64,000 nucleotides of DNA from Saprospiraceae bacterium (GCA_019638455.1 JAHBTU010000003.1:744001-808000); one strand, 5' to 3'; counted from the first letter of the stretch, positions 42,764 to 51,938 are shown. The notes: generated from the sequence alone by a model not told the origin. Numbers and translations are program-made.

Positions 42764-44475
42764 GGTTTGTCAGCGGGGGCTTGCAATAGCGATTTTCTCT
42801 TTGATTTTGGAAACAATTCTGCCAGTTCCTCCGGCAAAGAAGGGCGGTCGGGGAATTGGGCGCTCAGAGCGCGAATGATGTCGAGCACGAGGGTTTGCTC
42901 GCCTTTTTGCATCAGTCCGGCGAGCATGGCGCGGGCGTGTTCGGAGGCAGGGCGGCCAAAGTGTTCGTTCAGATAGGCGGACAGCAGGTCCACATAGCGG
43001 CCGCGCACGAAAGGTTTGTCCTCCGGCAAAAACAAGTTTTCATATTGTTGAAATTGCCGCAAATCTTCCTGTTTTTCAAGCAATTCGGCCAGTTCGCTCT
43101 TGTGGCCTTCCGCCGCCAACACAACGGCTGCCGTGCGCGTATCGCCCTTTTGGCGCAATTCGGCCAAACGGCGTTTGAGTTCCGCAGGCCAGTTGCGGCC
43201 AGCGATGGTTTTGGCCTCCTCGTAGAAATCGAAATGACCGCTTTGCATAAAACGCTGCCAGAGCAGGTTGACTTGCCGCACTGGGTCGCCGCTGCTGCGG
43301 GCAAGGGACAACATCGTGTCTTCCAACTCGCGGCGCTGTCCTGGTGAAAATTTCATTTTTCCCAAAAAATGCGTCCCGGCCTGAAACGCCGCCTCTGCAT
43401 GATGGGCTTGGGTCAGCGTGACAATGGCATCGCGGACAACGGTGGGTTGGTCGGTGTATTCCTCCAGCACGCGCACCACGGACTCGGGGCGGTTGCGCTG
43501 CGCCAATGCGCCGAGAAACAGCTGCAACACGAACGGCGGCGCGGGACTGGGCGATTGGTCGAAAAGGGCGCTGATGCCCTCGAATTTTTCGTCGTTGGTG
43601 GCCTCTCGGGTGAGAAATAGCAGCACGGGTACCGACATTTCCGCAGGGAAAATATCCTGTGCCGCCATTTCCAACACGGTGCGCCACGCTTGCTCGCGCA
43701 GCTCTGGCGACACCGATGCGTCCTGCAAATGCGCCAGATGATAGAAGGCTTGTTGGCTCTGCTGGAGCAATTGGAGCCTTCTGTTGCCTTCCAATTTTGA
43801 CAGCAAGGGGTTGATTTTTTGCAGGATGGTGGTGGCAAGTTGGAACCCCGTCGGAAAATTTTGCTCCTCGAAGATGTTCGAGAGTTGCTTGTTCAGGTCG
43901 TCAATCGTGTTGCGCAGCCGGCGGAAATCAGGCTCCCGAAAAGTCTTGTCTGCGGGGTTTTTCGGTAGCACGGAGTCGAGCACGAGCGCGAAGGGGTTGG
44001 GGGTGTTGGATACCGCCCCTGCAAACCAAGTCTTGAGCGCGAGGGCAAAATCGCGGTCGCGGCGTGCGTATTCCTGAACGAACTCGGCGAGGGCTTCAGG
44101 TGCCGCATGGTCGAGCACGTTGCCGACGGTCAATCGGTTGTGTTCCGTCGAGGCACGGGCTTCAGCCTTGGCTTTTCGCTCCTCTTGTTTTTGCTCCAGA
44201 AACTGGCGTATTTTGAGCAGGGCGGCAGCGATGTGGGGACATATCAAGCGCCGGCCTTCCGTCCAACATTCGCAAGTAAAAGCCTTGATTTTGTGAGGCG
44301 TGATGATGGTTTCCACTTCATAAGTCGCTTCCGCGTCTTCTACCGAAGCCACCCAAAAGTGCCGTTCCACTTCTCGCAGGGCTTTCACCCGACCTGCTTG
44401 CACGAGTTCGTCGGCAGCGGCCCAAGTGCTGCTGCTGATATGATGTTCAAAATCTTTGAGCCAGAGTTTTTGCAT
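42760..44475 (-). CDS. SWIM zinc-finger protein
   Basis: 571 residues from ATG 44475 (MQKLWLKDFEHHISSSTWAA). The SWIM zinc finger is FTCECWTEGRRLICPH: Cys68, Cys70, Cys79, His81. The remaining 450 residues are helical, rich in Leu/Gln/Arg, with TPR-like pairs (RRLQLLQQSQQAFYHLAHLQ, LARSSGDPVRQVNLLWQRFM). In some bacteria SWIM proteins accompany SNF2-type helicases; none is adjacent here. It overlaps rlmH by four bases. Function unknown; nucleic-acid or protein binding is likely. Confidence 0.8.
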   Translation of the reverse strand: MQKLWLKDFEHHISSSTWAAADELVQAGRVKALREVERHFWVASVEDAEATYEVETIITPHKIKAFTCECWTEGRRLICPHIAAALLKIRQFLEQKQEERKAKAEARASTEHNRLTVGNVLDHAAPEALAEFVQEYARRDRDFALALKTWFAGAVSNTPNPFALVLDSVLPKNPADKTFREPDFRRLRNTIDDLNKQLSNIFEEQNFPTGFQLATTILQKINPLLSKLEGNRRLQLLQQSQQAFYHLAHLQDASVSPELREQAWRTVLEMAAQDIFPAEMSVPVLLFLTREATNDEKFEGISALFDQSPSPAPPFVLQLFLGALAQRNRPESVVRVLEEYTDQPTVVRDAIVTLTQAHHAEAAFQAGTHFLGKMKFSPGQRRELEDTMLSLARSSGDPVRQVNLLWQRFMQSGHFDFYEEAKTIAGRNWPAELKRRLAELRQKGDTRTAAVVLAAEGHKSELAELLEKQEDLRQFQQYENLFLPEDKPFVRGRYVDLLSAYLNEHFGRPASEHARAMLAGLMQKGEQTLVLDIIRALSAQFPDRPSLPEELAELFPKSKRKSLLQAPADKP

Positions 44476-44595
44476 ATTGCCACCCCTTTTGGAAAAAGCG
44501 AACCTCAAAAGTAGTGCGTTTGAGCGGCCTATTCAAAGTTTTATTCTATTTATGCGAATTGGGGGTTGAGGTAAGGTCTTGAAAATGTGTGCTGC

Positions 44596-44631
44596 TCAGG
44601 TGGCGATTTCAAATCACCGCCTGAATAAGAG
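44596..44631. repeat. Short dispersed repeat E, copy 1
   Basis: AAATCACCGCCTGAATAAG at 44611-44629 is the exact reverse complement of 57815-57833. Flanking bases form a small palindrome (GGCGATTTCAAATCACC). Both copies are in intergenic regions. Confidence 0.6.
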
Positions 44632-44667
44632 ATTGAATATCAAACGCCAAAAAGTTTCAGCTCCCAA

Positions 44668-44696
44668 TTTGCATCCTTTGTCTTTTTCTATCTTTG
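44668..44696 (+). promoter_or_regulatory. Predicted promoter of the sixA-like gene
   Basis: TTTG at 44668-44671, 17-bp spacer, TATCTTTG at 44689-44696 (exact TAnnTTTG). The ATG at 44701 is only four bases beyond, so the transcript is predicted to be leaderless or nearly so. Confidence 0.6.
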
Positions 44697-44700
44697 CTCC

Positions 44701-45195
44701 ATGCGGACACTTTATCTCATTCGTCACGCCAAATCGAGCTGGGACAATCCCGGTTTGCGTGACTTCAATCGCCCCCTCAACGACCGCGGCTTGCGCGACG
44801 CGCCCCGTATGGCGCAGCTGTTGGTGATGAAAGGCGTGGAACCTGACTTGCTCATCAGCAGCCCTGCCAAACGTGCTCTCACGACTGCGCTTTTTTTCGC
44901 GCACGCTTTCGGCGTGGCAGAGGACGCGGTGGCGCGCGAGCAAGATATCTACGAGGCCGCCCCGATGGATATTATGCGCATCGTGAATGGTTTGCCCGAT
45001 TCGGCGCGAACGGTATTGCTGTTTGGGCACAATCCCACGCTCACCGAGGTGGCCAATCGTTTTTCCGAAAAATTCATTGATAACATCCCGACGTGCGGCA
45101 TCGTTCAAATAGATGCGGAGGCGGAATCGTGGCAGGCGTTTGGCGAGCACAATGCCGCCGTGCGCAAGTGGTTTTTTCCAAAAGAAGTTTTATGA
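44701..45195 (+). CDS. SixA-type phosphohistidine phosphatase
   Basis: 164 residues. Histidine phosphatase superfamily: LIRHAKSSWDNPGLRDFNRPL gives the RHG-type motif with His9, SSPAKRALTTA supplies the second Arg, and LLFGHNPTLTEVANRF the second His. The short length and HAKS box are of the SixA branch, which removes phosphate from histidine residues of phosphotransfer proteins. The stop overlaps the next gene start by four bases. Upstream there is a well-formed promoter. Confidence 0.88.
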   Translation: MRTLYLIRHAKSSWDNPGLRDFNRPLNDRGLRDAPRMAQLLVMKGVEPDLLISSPAKRALTTALFFAHAFGVAEDAVAREQDIYEAAPMDIMRIVNGLPDSARTVLLFGHNPTLTEVANRFSEKFIDNIPTCGIVQIDAEAESWQAFGEHNAAVRKWFFPKEVL

Positions 45196-45518
45196 AGAAA
45201 ATAGGGCTTTACGGCTGGGTGCTTTCGGCGGCGTTGTTTTTTTCGTGCCAAAAAAAGGCGGAGCAACCGCCGCTTTCCGATGAAAAAGTGAGCAGGGTGA
45301 TGGCCGACCTCTTCACGGCAGAGGCCGCCACAAACACTTTGATTGGCTATCAAAAGGACAGCCTCATGCAGATTTATTTCAAACAGGTGCTGGAAATGCA
45401 CGGCGTGACGAAGGAGGACTATGAAAAAAGCCTGATGCTCATCGCCAATGACTTGCCGCGCATGGAGGAAATCGTGCGGCAGGCGGAGGAGATATTGACC
45501 ACGCCCAAAACGCAGTAA
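45192..45518 (+). CDS. DUF4296 lipoprotein
   Basis: 108 residues. Lipoprotein signal MKKIGLYGWVLSAALFFSC with Cys19, then the DUF4296 pattern: SDEKVSRVMADLFTAEAATN and QIYFKQVLEMHGVTKEDYEKSL, entirely helical. The family is restricted to Bacteroidota and uncharacterised. ATG at 45192 overlaps the sixA stop (ATGA), so the pair is translationally coupled. Confidence 0.88.
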   Translation: MKKIGLYGWVLSAALFFSCQKKAEQPPLSDEKVSRVMADLFTAEAATNTLIGYQKDSLMQIYFKQVLEMHGVTKEDYEKSLMLIANDLPRMEEIVRQAEEILTTPKTQ

Positions 45519-45554
45519 GTTGAGCGTATGCTCGGATGTGGGTTGGCAGGCGGC

Positions 45555-45600
45555 CGTTGTTGGCTGGCGCGAGGCGCTGTCCTCGCGCCAGCCAACAACG
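45555..45600. terminator. 20-bp perfect hairpin between convergent genes
   Basis: CGTTGTTGGCTGGCGCGAGG, loop CGCTGT, then the perfect complement ending at 45600. It lies between the convergent DUF4296 and T9SS cargo genes, nine bases from the latter's stop. No T-tract follows on either strand, so it would be a structural barrier rather than a classical intrinsic terminator. Confidence 0.65.
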
Positions 45601-45608
45601 GGGAACGT

Positions 45609-47435
45609 TCATCGCACCACTGTCACATCTCCCAAGAATCGCTCGGTCTCGCCATCCTTGAACAAGACTTCGGCCTCATAGATGAACACGGCTGGGTTGA
45701 TGCCATCGCCCGACACCCGACCGTTCCAGCCTGCCAGCACATCGTTGGGCGCAAAATTTCGATTCTCAAAAATGGCCTTTCCCCAACGGTTGTACACACG
45801 CAGCAGCTTGACCATTTCCACATCCTCCCCGCCGAAAACGGTGAAGATGTCGTTGCCTCCATCCGAGCTGTTGTCGGGCGTGAAGACGTTGGGGATGTAC
45901 ACGTATCGTTCCTTCGTCACGGTCACAGTGCGGTCGCCGGTGGCTTGGCAGCCATTGGAATCTATGACCGTCACTCGGTAGCGGAAGCTGTAGATGGGGG
46001 CGTAGGGGCAATCTTCGCACAGAAATTCGGTCAGTTCGGCGGGCGAAATGAGGACTTCATTGACTCGTTCGGGGTAGTTCACCACCGTTTCGCGCCAGAG
46101 GTCAATGGTTTGCCCCAGATGGATGGCTGTGTCGGGGTCGAGCACGACAAGCAGTTCGGCGGGTTCGGGCATGGTGAACACCGTGTCGAATTCGCAACCG
46201 TTGGAGCCTTGAATGGTGAGCGTGTGGTCGCCGGGGTCCAAGAATCGAATTTGAGGGTCTTGGTTGAAGGGTTTGTTGTCAATCGAATATAAATATGGGC
46301 CCACGCCGTTTGCCACGTCGGACACTTGGAGGATGCCATTGCGCTCGCCATGACAGGTGATGGGCCGCACATCAAGCGTGGCGGCATTGGGGATGAGCGG
46401 TTCCACTACTTCCAAACTGTCGGTGGAGGCGCATCCATTGACGGTATTGGTCGCAGTCAGGGTGTAAAGCCCCACGCTATCCACTTTGACCCGCAGGCGG
46501 TCGGCACCCGACACGATGTGTCCCATAGAGTCTGCCACCCATCGGTAGGCATAGTTGGCGGGGGGGGTGACTTGCACCACGAGTTCAGCCGGTTCATTGG
46601 TGCAATTGAGCGTCTGGGGCTTTTCCATTGTCAAGGTCGGGCGGTACGAATCGGGTAGCACCGTGATGTTGAGCGAGCTGGCGCAGGGAGGGTTTCGCTT
46701 GCATGAGTTGGCGGCTTGGACGCATATCGGGCCGCTTTGGTCGCCAATGGTGATGTCCACGAGGCTGCCTGCGGGCCCCAGCACGACGGCAGGTACTGGC
46801 TCTCCGTTCACGAGGGTGCCGGGCGGGCCATCCCAAATGTAGGCACCCGCGCCTTGCACGGCTGCGACGAAGTAGGGGAACACCGCGCCGGGGCACGCCT
46901 CTGTGGGGCCGGAGATGGGGCCGACCATGCCCAATGGCGGCTCGTAAACGGCATCGTTTGGGGTCACCGAAATAGTGAAGTTGCACAGGTCGCCCGCATA
47001 GCCGTCAATGAGGAGATAATAGTTGGAGCCGGGGTTGAGGTTGTCCACCGACACTGAGACGGGGGTGTTTCCGCCGTTCTCCTTGCCAATGTTGCATTTG
47101 AGCGGTGCGGAGGTGCAATCGGCATACAAGGCGATTTGCACCCCGTTGCCGTCGTTGCAAAAGAAAGGGTTGGCGGTGAAGGTGGCAGAAGTGGAGCCTG
47201 CGATGAATCCAATCCACTGGGCATTTTCGAGTGTGCCGCAAAAATCAACGTCGTTGCCACCGTCCGAATCGCCAAAGGCGGTAGAGCCGGTAAGCCCATC
47301 GAAGTTGCAGTAGATACAGGCGTTTTGACAGGAGTTGGCGGTTTCGGAAGAACCTCCACAAGGAGCAGGCAGCTGGGCATACAGGTTGGCTGTGATGGCC
47401 AGCACCAAAGGCAGGAGTAGTGCTGTTTTTGCCAT
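45609..47435 (-). CDS. Secreted protein with T9SS type B sorting domain
   Basis: 608 residues. Signal peptide MAKTALLLPLVLAITANLYA. Cysteine-rich N-terminal domain (CGGSSETANSCQNACIYC, GGNDVDFCGTLENAQWIGF), then a PKD/Ig-like domain (about 165-260), SprB-type repeats (CHGERNGILQVSDVANGVGP, LTIQGSNGCEFDTVFTM), and the gliding-motility-associated C-terminal domain: YIPNVFTPDNSSDGGNDIF, LLRVYNRWGKAIFENRNF, FIYEAEVLFKDG. The type B domain directs secretion by T9SS and retention at the surface or in the medium. Probably a surface adhesin or matrix protein. Confidence 0.9.
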   Translation of the reverse strand: MAKTALLLPLVLAITANLYAQLPAPCGGSSETANSCQNACIYCNFDGLTGSTAFGDSDGGNDVDFCGTLENAQWIGFIAGSTSATFTANPFFCNDGNGVQIALYADCTSAPLKCNIGKENGGNTPVSVSVDNLNPGSNYYLLIDGYAGDLCNFTISVTPNDAVYEPPLGMVGPISGPTEACPGAVFPYFVAAVQGAGAYIWDGPPGTLVNGEPVPAVVLGPAGSLVDITIGDQSGPICVQAANSCKRNPPCASSLNITVLPDSYRPTLTMEKPQTLNCTNEPAELVVQVTPPANYAYRWVADSMGHIVSGADRLRVKVDSVGLYTLTATNTVNGCASTDSLEVVEPLIPNAATLDVRPITCHGERNGILQVSDVANGVGPYLYSIDNKPFNQDPQIRFLDPGDHTLTIQGSNGCEFDTVFTMPEPAELLVVLDPDTAIHLGQTIDLWRETVVNYPERVNEVLISPAELTEFLCEDCPYAPIYSFRYRVTVIDSNGCQATGDRTVTVTKERYVYIPNVFTPDNSSDGGNDIFTVFGGEDVEMVKLLRVYNRWGKAIFENRNFAPNDVLAGWNGRVSGDGINPAVFIYEAEVLFKDGETERFLGDVTVVR

Positions 47436-47651
47436 GGAATCGGCGTTTTAGTATTGTTTGATAAAAAGGATTAGTGCCGCTTGCGACACGAGTTGGATGG
47501 GGAACTGGCTTGAGGTGGGGGCCAAAAACGAGTTGAAAAACTCGCCGTTGAGGGGTCACAAATTGTGAACACGCCCTTAACGCCATGCCTGACGGCGAAT
47601 TGTGCGAAGGAAAAAAAAGAGTGGTAATTTAACGCTGGCCAGCCGCGAGTC
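47436..47651. other. Intergenic region, no feature found
   Basis: About 215 bp between the T9SS cargo start and the upstream barrel protein stop, both on the minus strand. It presumably contains the cargo promoter. No repeat or hairpin of note was recognised. Confidence 0.3.
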
Positions 47652-50096
47652 TTAGTCTTTCACCCTGCCGGCCTCTGCCTCGATGCCAGTGCTTCGTTTG
47701 CGCGATTTCACATTGTCGTTGCCAAAGCGGTAGCCCAAGCTTATCCCTACCCGACGACTGTCCCAACGGCCACTGCCATAGGAGAGCAGCCCGTCGAAGT
47801 TGGAGTAGCCATCCCAGCCGGTTTCGTAGAAAATATCGTCGGCGCTGAGGCGCACCGTGAGGCGCTCACGCAAAAACTTGCGCTGCAAGCCCAAATTGAG
47901 GCTCCAATTGGATTCGTAGAGAAACACGCCGCCCCACACGCCGGGGCCAGAATAGTAGCCGGAGATTTCACCTTTTAGGCCAAACGGCATATCGAAGGTG
48001 TGTTGCTGGTAAATGCTGTATGTGAATGCCTGCACGTCCACTACCGCGCCGTTGCCGTAGTCGGCTTGGTTGTCCAAATGCGAGGCGCTGGCGTTGAAAT
48101 AAGCATTCCACCATTTGAGGATTTGAACGGGTGCGCTGACGTTGAGGCTCCACACGGTTTGGTCGGCCAAGTTGGCCCATGTGATGAAGCCTGCTCGCGG
48201 GTCTTCTTTGTCTGGCGCGATGAGCCGGGTGATTTGGTCTGTCGTGCGGCTGTAGGCTATTTTTAGGTTGTAGCGATAGGCGAGTGTGTAGCCGAGCTCG
48301 AGGTTGTTCACGATTTCGGGACGGAGATAGGGGTTGCCTTTTTCGTAGGAAAGTTGGCTGATTTGGTTGTTGAAAGGGTTGAGCACGTTATAGTCGGGTC
48401 GGTTGATGCGCCGGCCGCCGTTGAGGGCGAGGGTGTGTTTGGGGGCCACATCCCACGTCAGCCCCGCGCTCGGAAACCAGCTGAGGTAATTGAACAAGAC
48501 GGGAGGTTCTTCCAGTTCGGGCAAGAAGGCCTGCAAGTCTCCTCTTGCGTCGGTTTGTTCTGCGCGAAGCCCGGCGGAAAATTTCCATTTTGTGTTCAGC
48601 GCACGGGCGTAGTTCACATAGCCTGCGTACACTTTTTCATCGTATTTGAACAGGTTGGAGCGGCGAGCATTGAGCAGAGGGGTTTCGTTTATTTCGTCAA
48701 AAAACAAAAACGTGTTGTCTGAAATCACGCGGCTGAGCTTAGAGCCTGCCCCTAGTGTGCCGCCCCAGAGTTTGTCCTCATAGTCCACCTGAAAGGTGTA
48801 AATGTCAATGTCGGTGGGGGTGTCGAAACTGTTGATGATTTCGGTGAGCACATTCTCCTCCGAGGCATCGAAGTAGCGGTTGGGCTGGTAGCGTTTGCTG
48901 TCGTTTTGGTAGTGGCCGTAGTCGAAGTCCATATTGAGGCTGCGACCGTTCCTGTTGTCGAACCGGTAGTTGAGGTTGTAGGTTTGTTGATGGCGGAGAT
49001 TGTTGGCCGTCGTGTTGGCTACCAGAATGCTGTCAATCGACGCGGGTGTGTTTTCCTGAGCGAGCGTGATGCGGTTGAATGAATAATTGAGCCGCTTGTT
49101 GCTTCCGCCTCCCACCAGCATCCCGATGGTATGCTTGTCGGTCAGGAAAAAATCTGCGCCAACGCGATAGTTGAGAAAATCCCAATCGTTGCGGTGGTTG
49201 TTGATTTCGCTTTGCTCCATCCCGTTGAGATAGCTCAGGAATTTCATTTCGTTGAATCCCGCACCATCGCCAAGCCCGCCTGTGCCGAAGGCATTGAGGC
49301 GTTTGTTGCGATAGTTGGCGCTGCTGCTGAGGTTGGAGCGGTGGTGGCGACCCATGCTGTGGGTAGTGTTCACGGAGCCATTGGCGCCGAGGTTTTTGTC
49401 TTTTTTAAGCCGGATGTCAATGATGCCCGCATTGCCTTCCGCTTCGTATCGTGCGCCGGGGTTTGTGATGATTTCGATGCGGTCAATTTGTTCGGCGGGT
49501 AAGTTTTGCAGGTAGTTGGTGAGGTCATCGCCCGTGAGGGGCAGCCGCTTACCGTCCACATAGAGCAGCACTCCCGAACGCCCCAACACGCTGATATTGT
49601 CGTTGTTGTCCACCGTCACGCTGGGCGCTTTGCGGAGGAGGGTGATGGCATCCGAGCCTGCGCTATTGATGGTGCCTTCCACGTTGAAAACGGTACGGTC
49701 GGGCTTGATTTCGACCATGACCCTCGATGCCGTCACGGTCGTTTCCGCCAAATTGATATCCTTGGCGGTCAGGGTGAGCACTCCCAAATCCAAGCGTTGG
49801 CCTTCTGCCAAGCGGATGCCCGGCTGCTGAAATTCGCCGAATCCGAGGCCGACCACTTTCAGATAGTAGTGCCCAGCTCCCAAGCCATTCATGTCGAAAA
49901 TGCCGGCATCGTCGCTGGCGCCTGCCTTGTAAAGGCTGCTATCGGCGGCTGTGAACAACGCCACGTTGGCAAAGGCGACGGCTTCTCCATTGGAGCCTTG
50001 CAATTGCCCGCGCACACTGGACTGTTGGGCCAATAGAGGAAAGGTGGCAGCAAGCCACATCAAAAGAAGGGTAAGAAAACCCGTTTTTGTAATCAT
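47652..50096 (-). CDS. TonB-dependent-receptor-like outer membrane beta-barrel protein
   Basis: 814 residues. Signal peptide (GFLTLLLMWLAATFPLLAQ), a carboxypeptidase-like regulatory domain (SVRGQLQGSNGEAVAFANVA, YYLKVVGLGFGEF), a plug domain (LRKAPSVTVDNNDNISVLGR, GVLLYVDGKRLPLTGDDL, IDRIEIITNPGARYEAEGN), and an outer-membrane barrel of the OMP_b-brl_3 type ending with LGYRFGNDNVKSRKRST. These proteins import ligands across the outer membrane or bind surface partners. No SusD-type partner is adjacent. Cargo unknown. Confidence 0.9.
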   Translation of the reverse strand: MITKTGFLTLLLMWLAATFPLLAQQSSVRGQLQGSNGEAVAFANVALFTAADSSLYKAGASDDAGIFDMNGLGAGHYYLKVVGLGFGEFQQPGIRLAEGQRLDLGVLTLTAKDINLAETTVTASRVMVEIKPDRTVFNVEGTINSAGSDAITLLRKAPSVTVDNNDNISVLGRSGVLLYVDGKRLPLTGDDLTNYLQNLPAEQIDRIEIITNPGARYEAEGNAGIIDIRLKKDKNLGANGSVNTTHSMGRHHRSNLSSSANYRNKRLNAFGTGGLGDGAGFNEMKFLSYLNGMEQSEINNHRNDWDFLNYRVGADFFLTDKHTIGMLVGGGSNKRLNYSFNRITLAQENTPASIDSILVANTTANNLRHQQTYNLNYRFDNRNGRSLNMDFDYGHYQNDSKRYQPNRYFDASEENVLTEIINSFDTPTDIDIYTFQVDYEDKLWGGTLGAGSKLSRVISDNTFLFFDEINETPLLNARRSNLFKYDEKVYAGYVNYARALNTKWKFSAGLRAEQTDARGDLQAFLPELEEPPVLFNYLSWFPSAGLTWDVAPKHTLALNGGRRINRPDYNVLNPFNNQISQLSYEKGNPYLRPEIVNNLELGYTLAYRYNLKIAYSRTTDQITRLIAPDKEDPRAGFITWANLADQTVWSLNVSAPVQILKWWNAYFNASASHLDNQADYGNGAVVDVQAFTYSIYQQHTFDMPFGLKGEISGYYSGPGVWGGVFLYESNWSLNLGLQRKFLRERLTVRLSADDIFYETGWDGYSNFDGLLSYGSGRWDSRRVGISLGYRFGNDNVKSRKRSTGIEAEAGRVKD

Positions 50097-50249
50097 AGCA
50101 GTAGAAAATGCCTAAAAAGAAGGGAAAAGTAGGCTGGGCTGACCGCACGGTTCCCTTTTTTCGACTAACGACCGAAACAGGTGGGTGGGCGACGCGAAAG
50201 GTCGGGGAGCAGGTGGAATGGAAAATAGTCGTGGGAGTTGACTTTTGCG
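50097..50249. other. Upstream region of the barrel gene, no feature found
   Basis: About 150 bp separating repeat B from the barrel gene start. It is the likely 5' untranslated and promoter region; no consensus promoter was identified. Confidence 0.3.
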
Positions 50250-50362
50250 AAAATATACCTTGACTCGCTATGACTTGTCAGTTGCTCATGATTTTTCTAT
50301 CTGATTTTGAACAGATTGCGCTTTTAGCCATGCTCAAAACCTGGCGGAGCGAGGTATAAAAC
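50250..50362 (-). repeat. Dispersed repeat B, copy upstream of the barrel gene
   Basis: On the minus strand it reads TTTATACCTCGCTCCGCCAG, GTTTTGAGCATGGCT, CAAAATCAGATAG, and CTGACAAGTCATAGCGAGTC followed by AAGGTATATTTTCG. This matches the order in the copies at 34190 and 63543. It points toward the barrel gene about 155 bp away. Confidence 0.75.
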
Positions 50363-50396
50363 ATTTCAGTGCCCAAAGAGCGAATAGCCTTCATTC

Positions 50397-51938
50397 TCAC
50401 AACGGCACGTTTCCATGCTTCCTTTTCGCCCGCGCCACCGCCTTGTGTTCCAGCATCGCGAAAGCTTTGATGAGTTTTCGTCGCGTCTCGCGGGGATGAA
50501 TCACTTCGTCAATGAAGCCGCGTGCGGCGGCGCGGTAGGGGTTTGCGAAAGTGTTGGCATATTCTTTTTCTTTCTCTAAAAGTTTGGCAGCGGGGTCGTC
50601 CGCCGCGTCTATCTCCTTTTTGAAAATGATTTCGGAGGCGCCTTTCGCGCCCATCACGGCGATTTCGGCAGAAGGCCACGCGAAGTTCATGTCGGCGCCG
50701 ATGTGTTTGGAGTTCATCACATCGTAAGCGCCGCCGTATGCTTTGCGGGTAATGACGGTGATGCGCGGCACGGTGGCTTCGGAGAAGGCGTAGAGCAGTT
50801 TAGCGCCGTTGGTGATGATGGCGTTCCACTCTTGGTCGGTACCGGGCAGGAAGCCGGGCACGTCTTCGAGCACTAGCAAGGGGATGTTGAAACAGTCGCA
50901 AAAACGCACGAAACGCGCGGCTTTTTTGGAAGAATTTACATCGAGTACGCCAGCGAGGTTCATCGGCTGGTTCGCCACGATGCCGATGCTGCGCCCGGCG
51001 AGGCGGGCGAAACCGACGACGATGTTTTCCGCGTAGTTTTCATGGATTTCAAAAAACGACTCCGCATCCACAATGCCCGCAATCACCTCTTTCATGTCGT
51101 ATGGTTGATTGGCGTTTTCGGGGATGATGGAGGTCAGTTCGTCGCGGTATTCGTCGCCAAGTGTGTAAGGCAATGTGGGTGCTTTGTCCTCGCAGTTTTG
51201 GGGGATGAAGGAAAGCAGGCGTTTGATTTTGGCCATGCAATCCACGTCGTTGGAGGCCACGAGGTGGGTCACGCCGGATTTGGTGGCATGGGTGCTGGCG
51301 CCGCCGAGTTCTTCGGAAGTGACGTTTTCGTTAGTGACGGTTTTCACCACGTTGGGGCCAGTCACGAACATGTAGGAGCTGCCTTCCACCATCAGGATGA
51401 AATCGGTCATGGCCGGGCTATACACCGCGCCACCTGCGCAGGGGCCGAGGATGGCGGAGATTTGCGGGATGACACCGCTGGCTTGCACGTTGCGGTAAAA
51501 AATATCGGCGTAGCCGCCCAAAGAGTTCACCCCTTCTTGAATGCGTGCGCCGCCCGAGTCGTTGAGGCCGATGACGGGCGCGCCGTTTTTCATGGCCAAG
51601 TCCATGATTTTGCAAATTTTCTCCGCGTGGGTTTCGGACAGTGAGCCGCCGAACACGGTGAAATCCTGTGCAAAGACATACACGAGCCGCCCGCCAATGG
51701 TGCCGTAGCCCGTCACCACGCCGTCGCCGAGAAACTGTTGCTCGGCCATGCCAAAATCGGTGCTGCGGTGCGTGACGAGCGCGCCGATTTCTTCGAAGCT
51801 GTCCTCGTCGAGCAGGAAATGGACGCGCTCGCGGGCTGTTAGTTTTCCTTTTTTGTGTTGAGCATCTATGCGGGTCTGGCCGCCGCCGAGTTTTGCCTCG
51901 GCGAGTTTGGATTGGAGGATTTCAAGTTTGTTGTCCAT
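50397..51938 (-). CDS. pccB: Acyl-CoA carboxylase beta subunit (propionyl-CoA carboxylase)
   Basis: 513 residues. Carboxyltransferase domains are clear: KLTARERVHFLLDEDSFEEI, the acyl-CoA-binding oxyanion region LNDSGGARIQEGVNSLGGY, ILGPCAGGAVYSPAMTDF, and the C-terminal half with LEDVPGFLPGTDQEW, ITRKAYGGAYDVM and the terminal ARGFIDEVIHPRETRRKL. It transfers carboxyl from biotin to propionyl-CoA or a related acyl-CoA. The biotin carboxylase subunit is not adjacent. ATG 51938 (MDNKLEILQSKLAEAKLGG) is chosen over an ATG three codons upstream. Confidence 0.93.
   Translation of the reverse strand: MDNKLEILQSKLAEAKLGGGQTRIDAQHKKGKLTARERVHFLLDEDSFEEIGALVTHRSTDFGMAEQQFLGDGVVTGYGTIGGRLVYVFAQDFTVFGGSLSETHAEKICKIMDLAMKNGAPVIGLNDSGGARIQEGVNSLGGYADIFYRNVQASGVIPQISAILGPCAGGAVYSPAMTDFILMVEGSSYMFVTGPNVVKTVTNENVTSEELGGASTHATKSGVTHLVASNDVDCMAKIKRLLSFIPQNCEDKAPTLPYTLGDEYRDELTSIIPENANQPYDMKEVIAGIVDAESFFEIHENYAENIVVGFARLAGRSIGIVANQPMNLAGVLDVNSSKKAARFVRFCDCFNIPLLVLEDVPGFLPGTDQEWNAIITNGAKLLYAFSEATVPRITVITRKAYGGAYDVMNSKHIGADMNFAWPSAEIAVMGAKGASEIIFKKEIDAADDPAAKLLEKEKEYANTFANPYRAAARGFIDEVIHPRETRRKLIKAFAMLEHKAVARAKRKHGNVPL

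Noticed and set aside
45528..46292. Plus-strand gene opposite the T9SS type B protein
   Set aside because: Composition and lack of family features mark it as an antisense shadow of the clearly secreted minus-strand protein.
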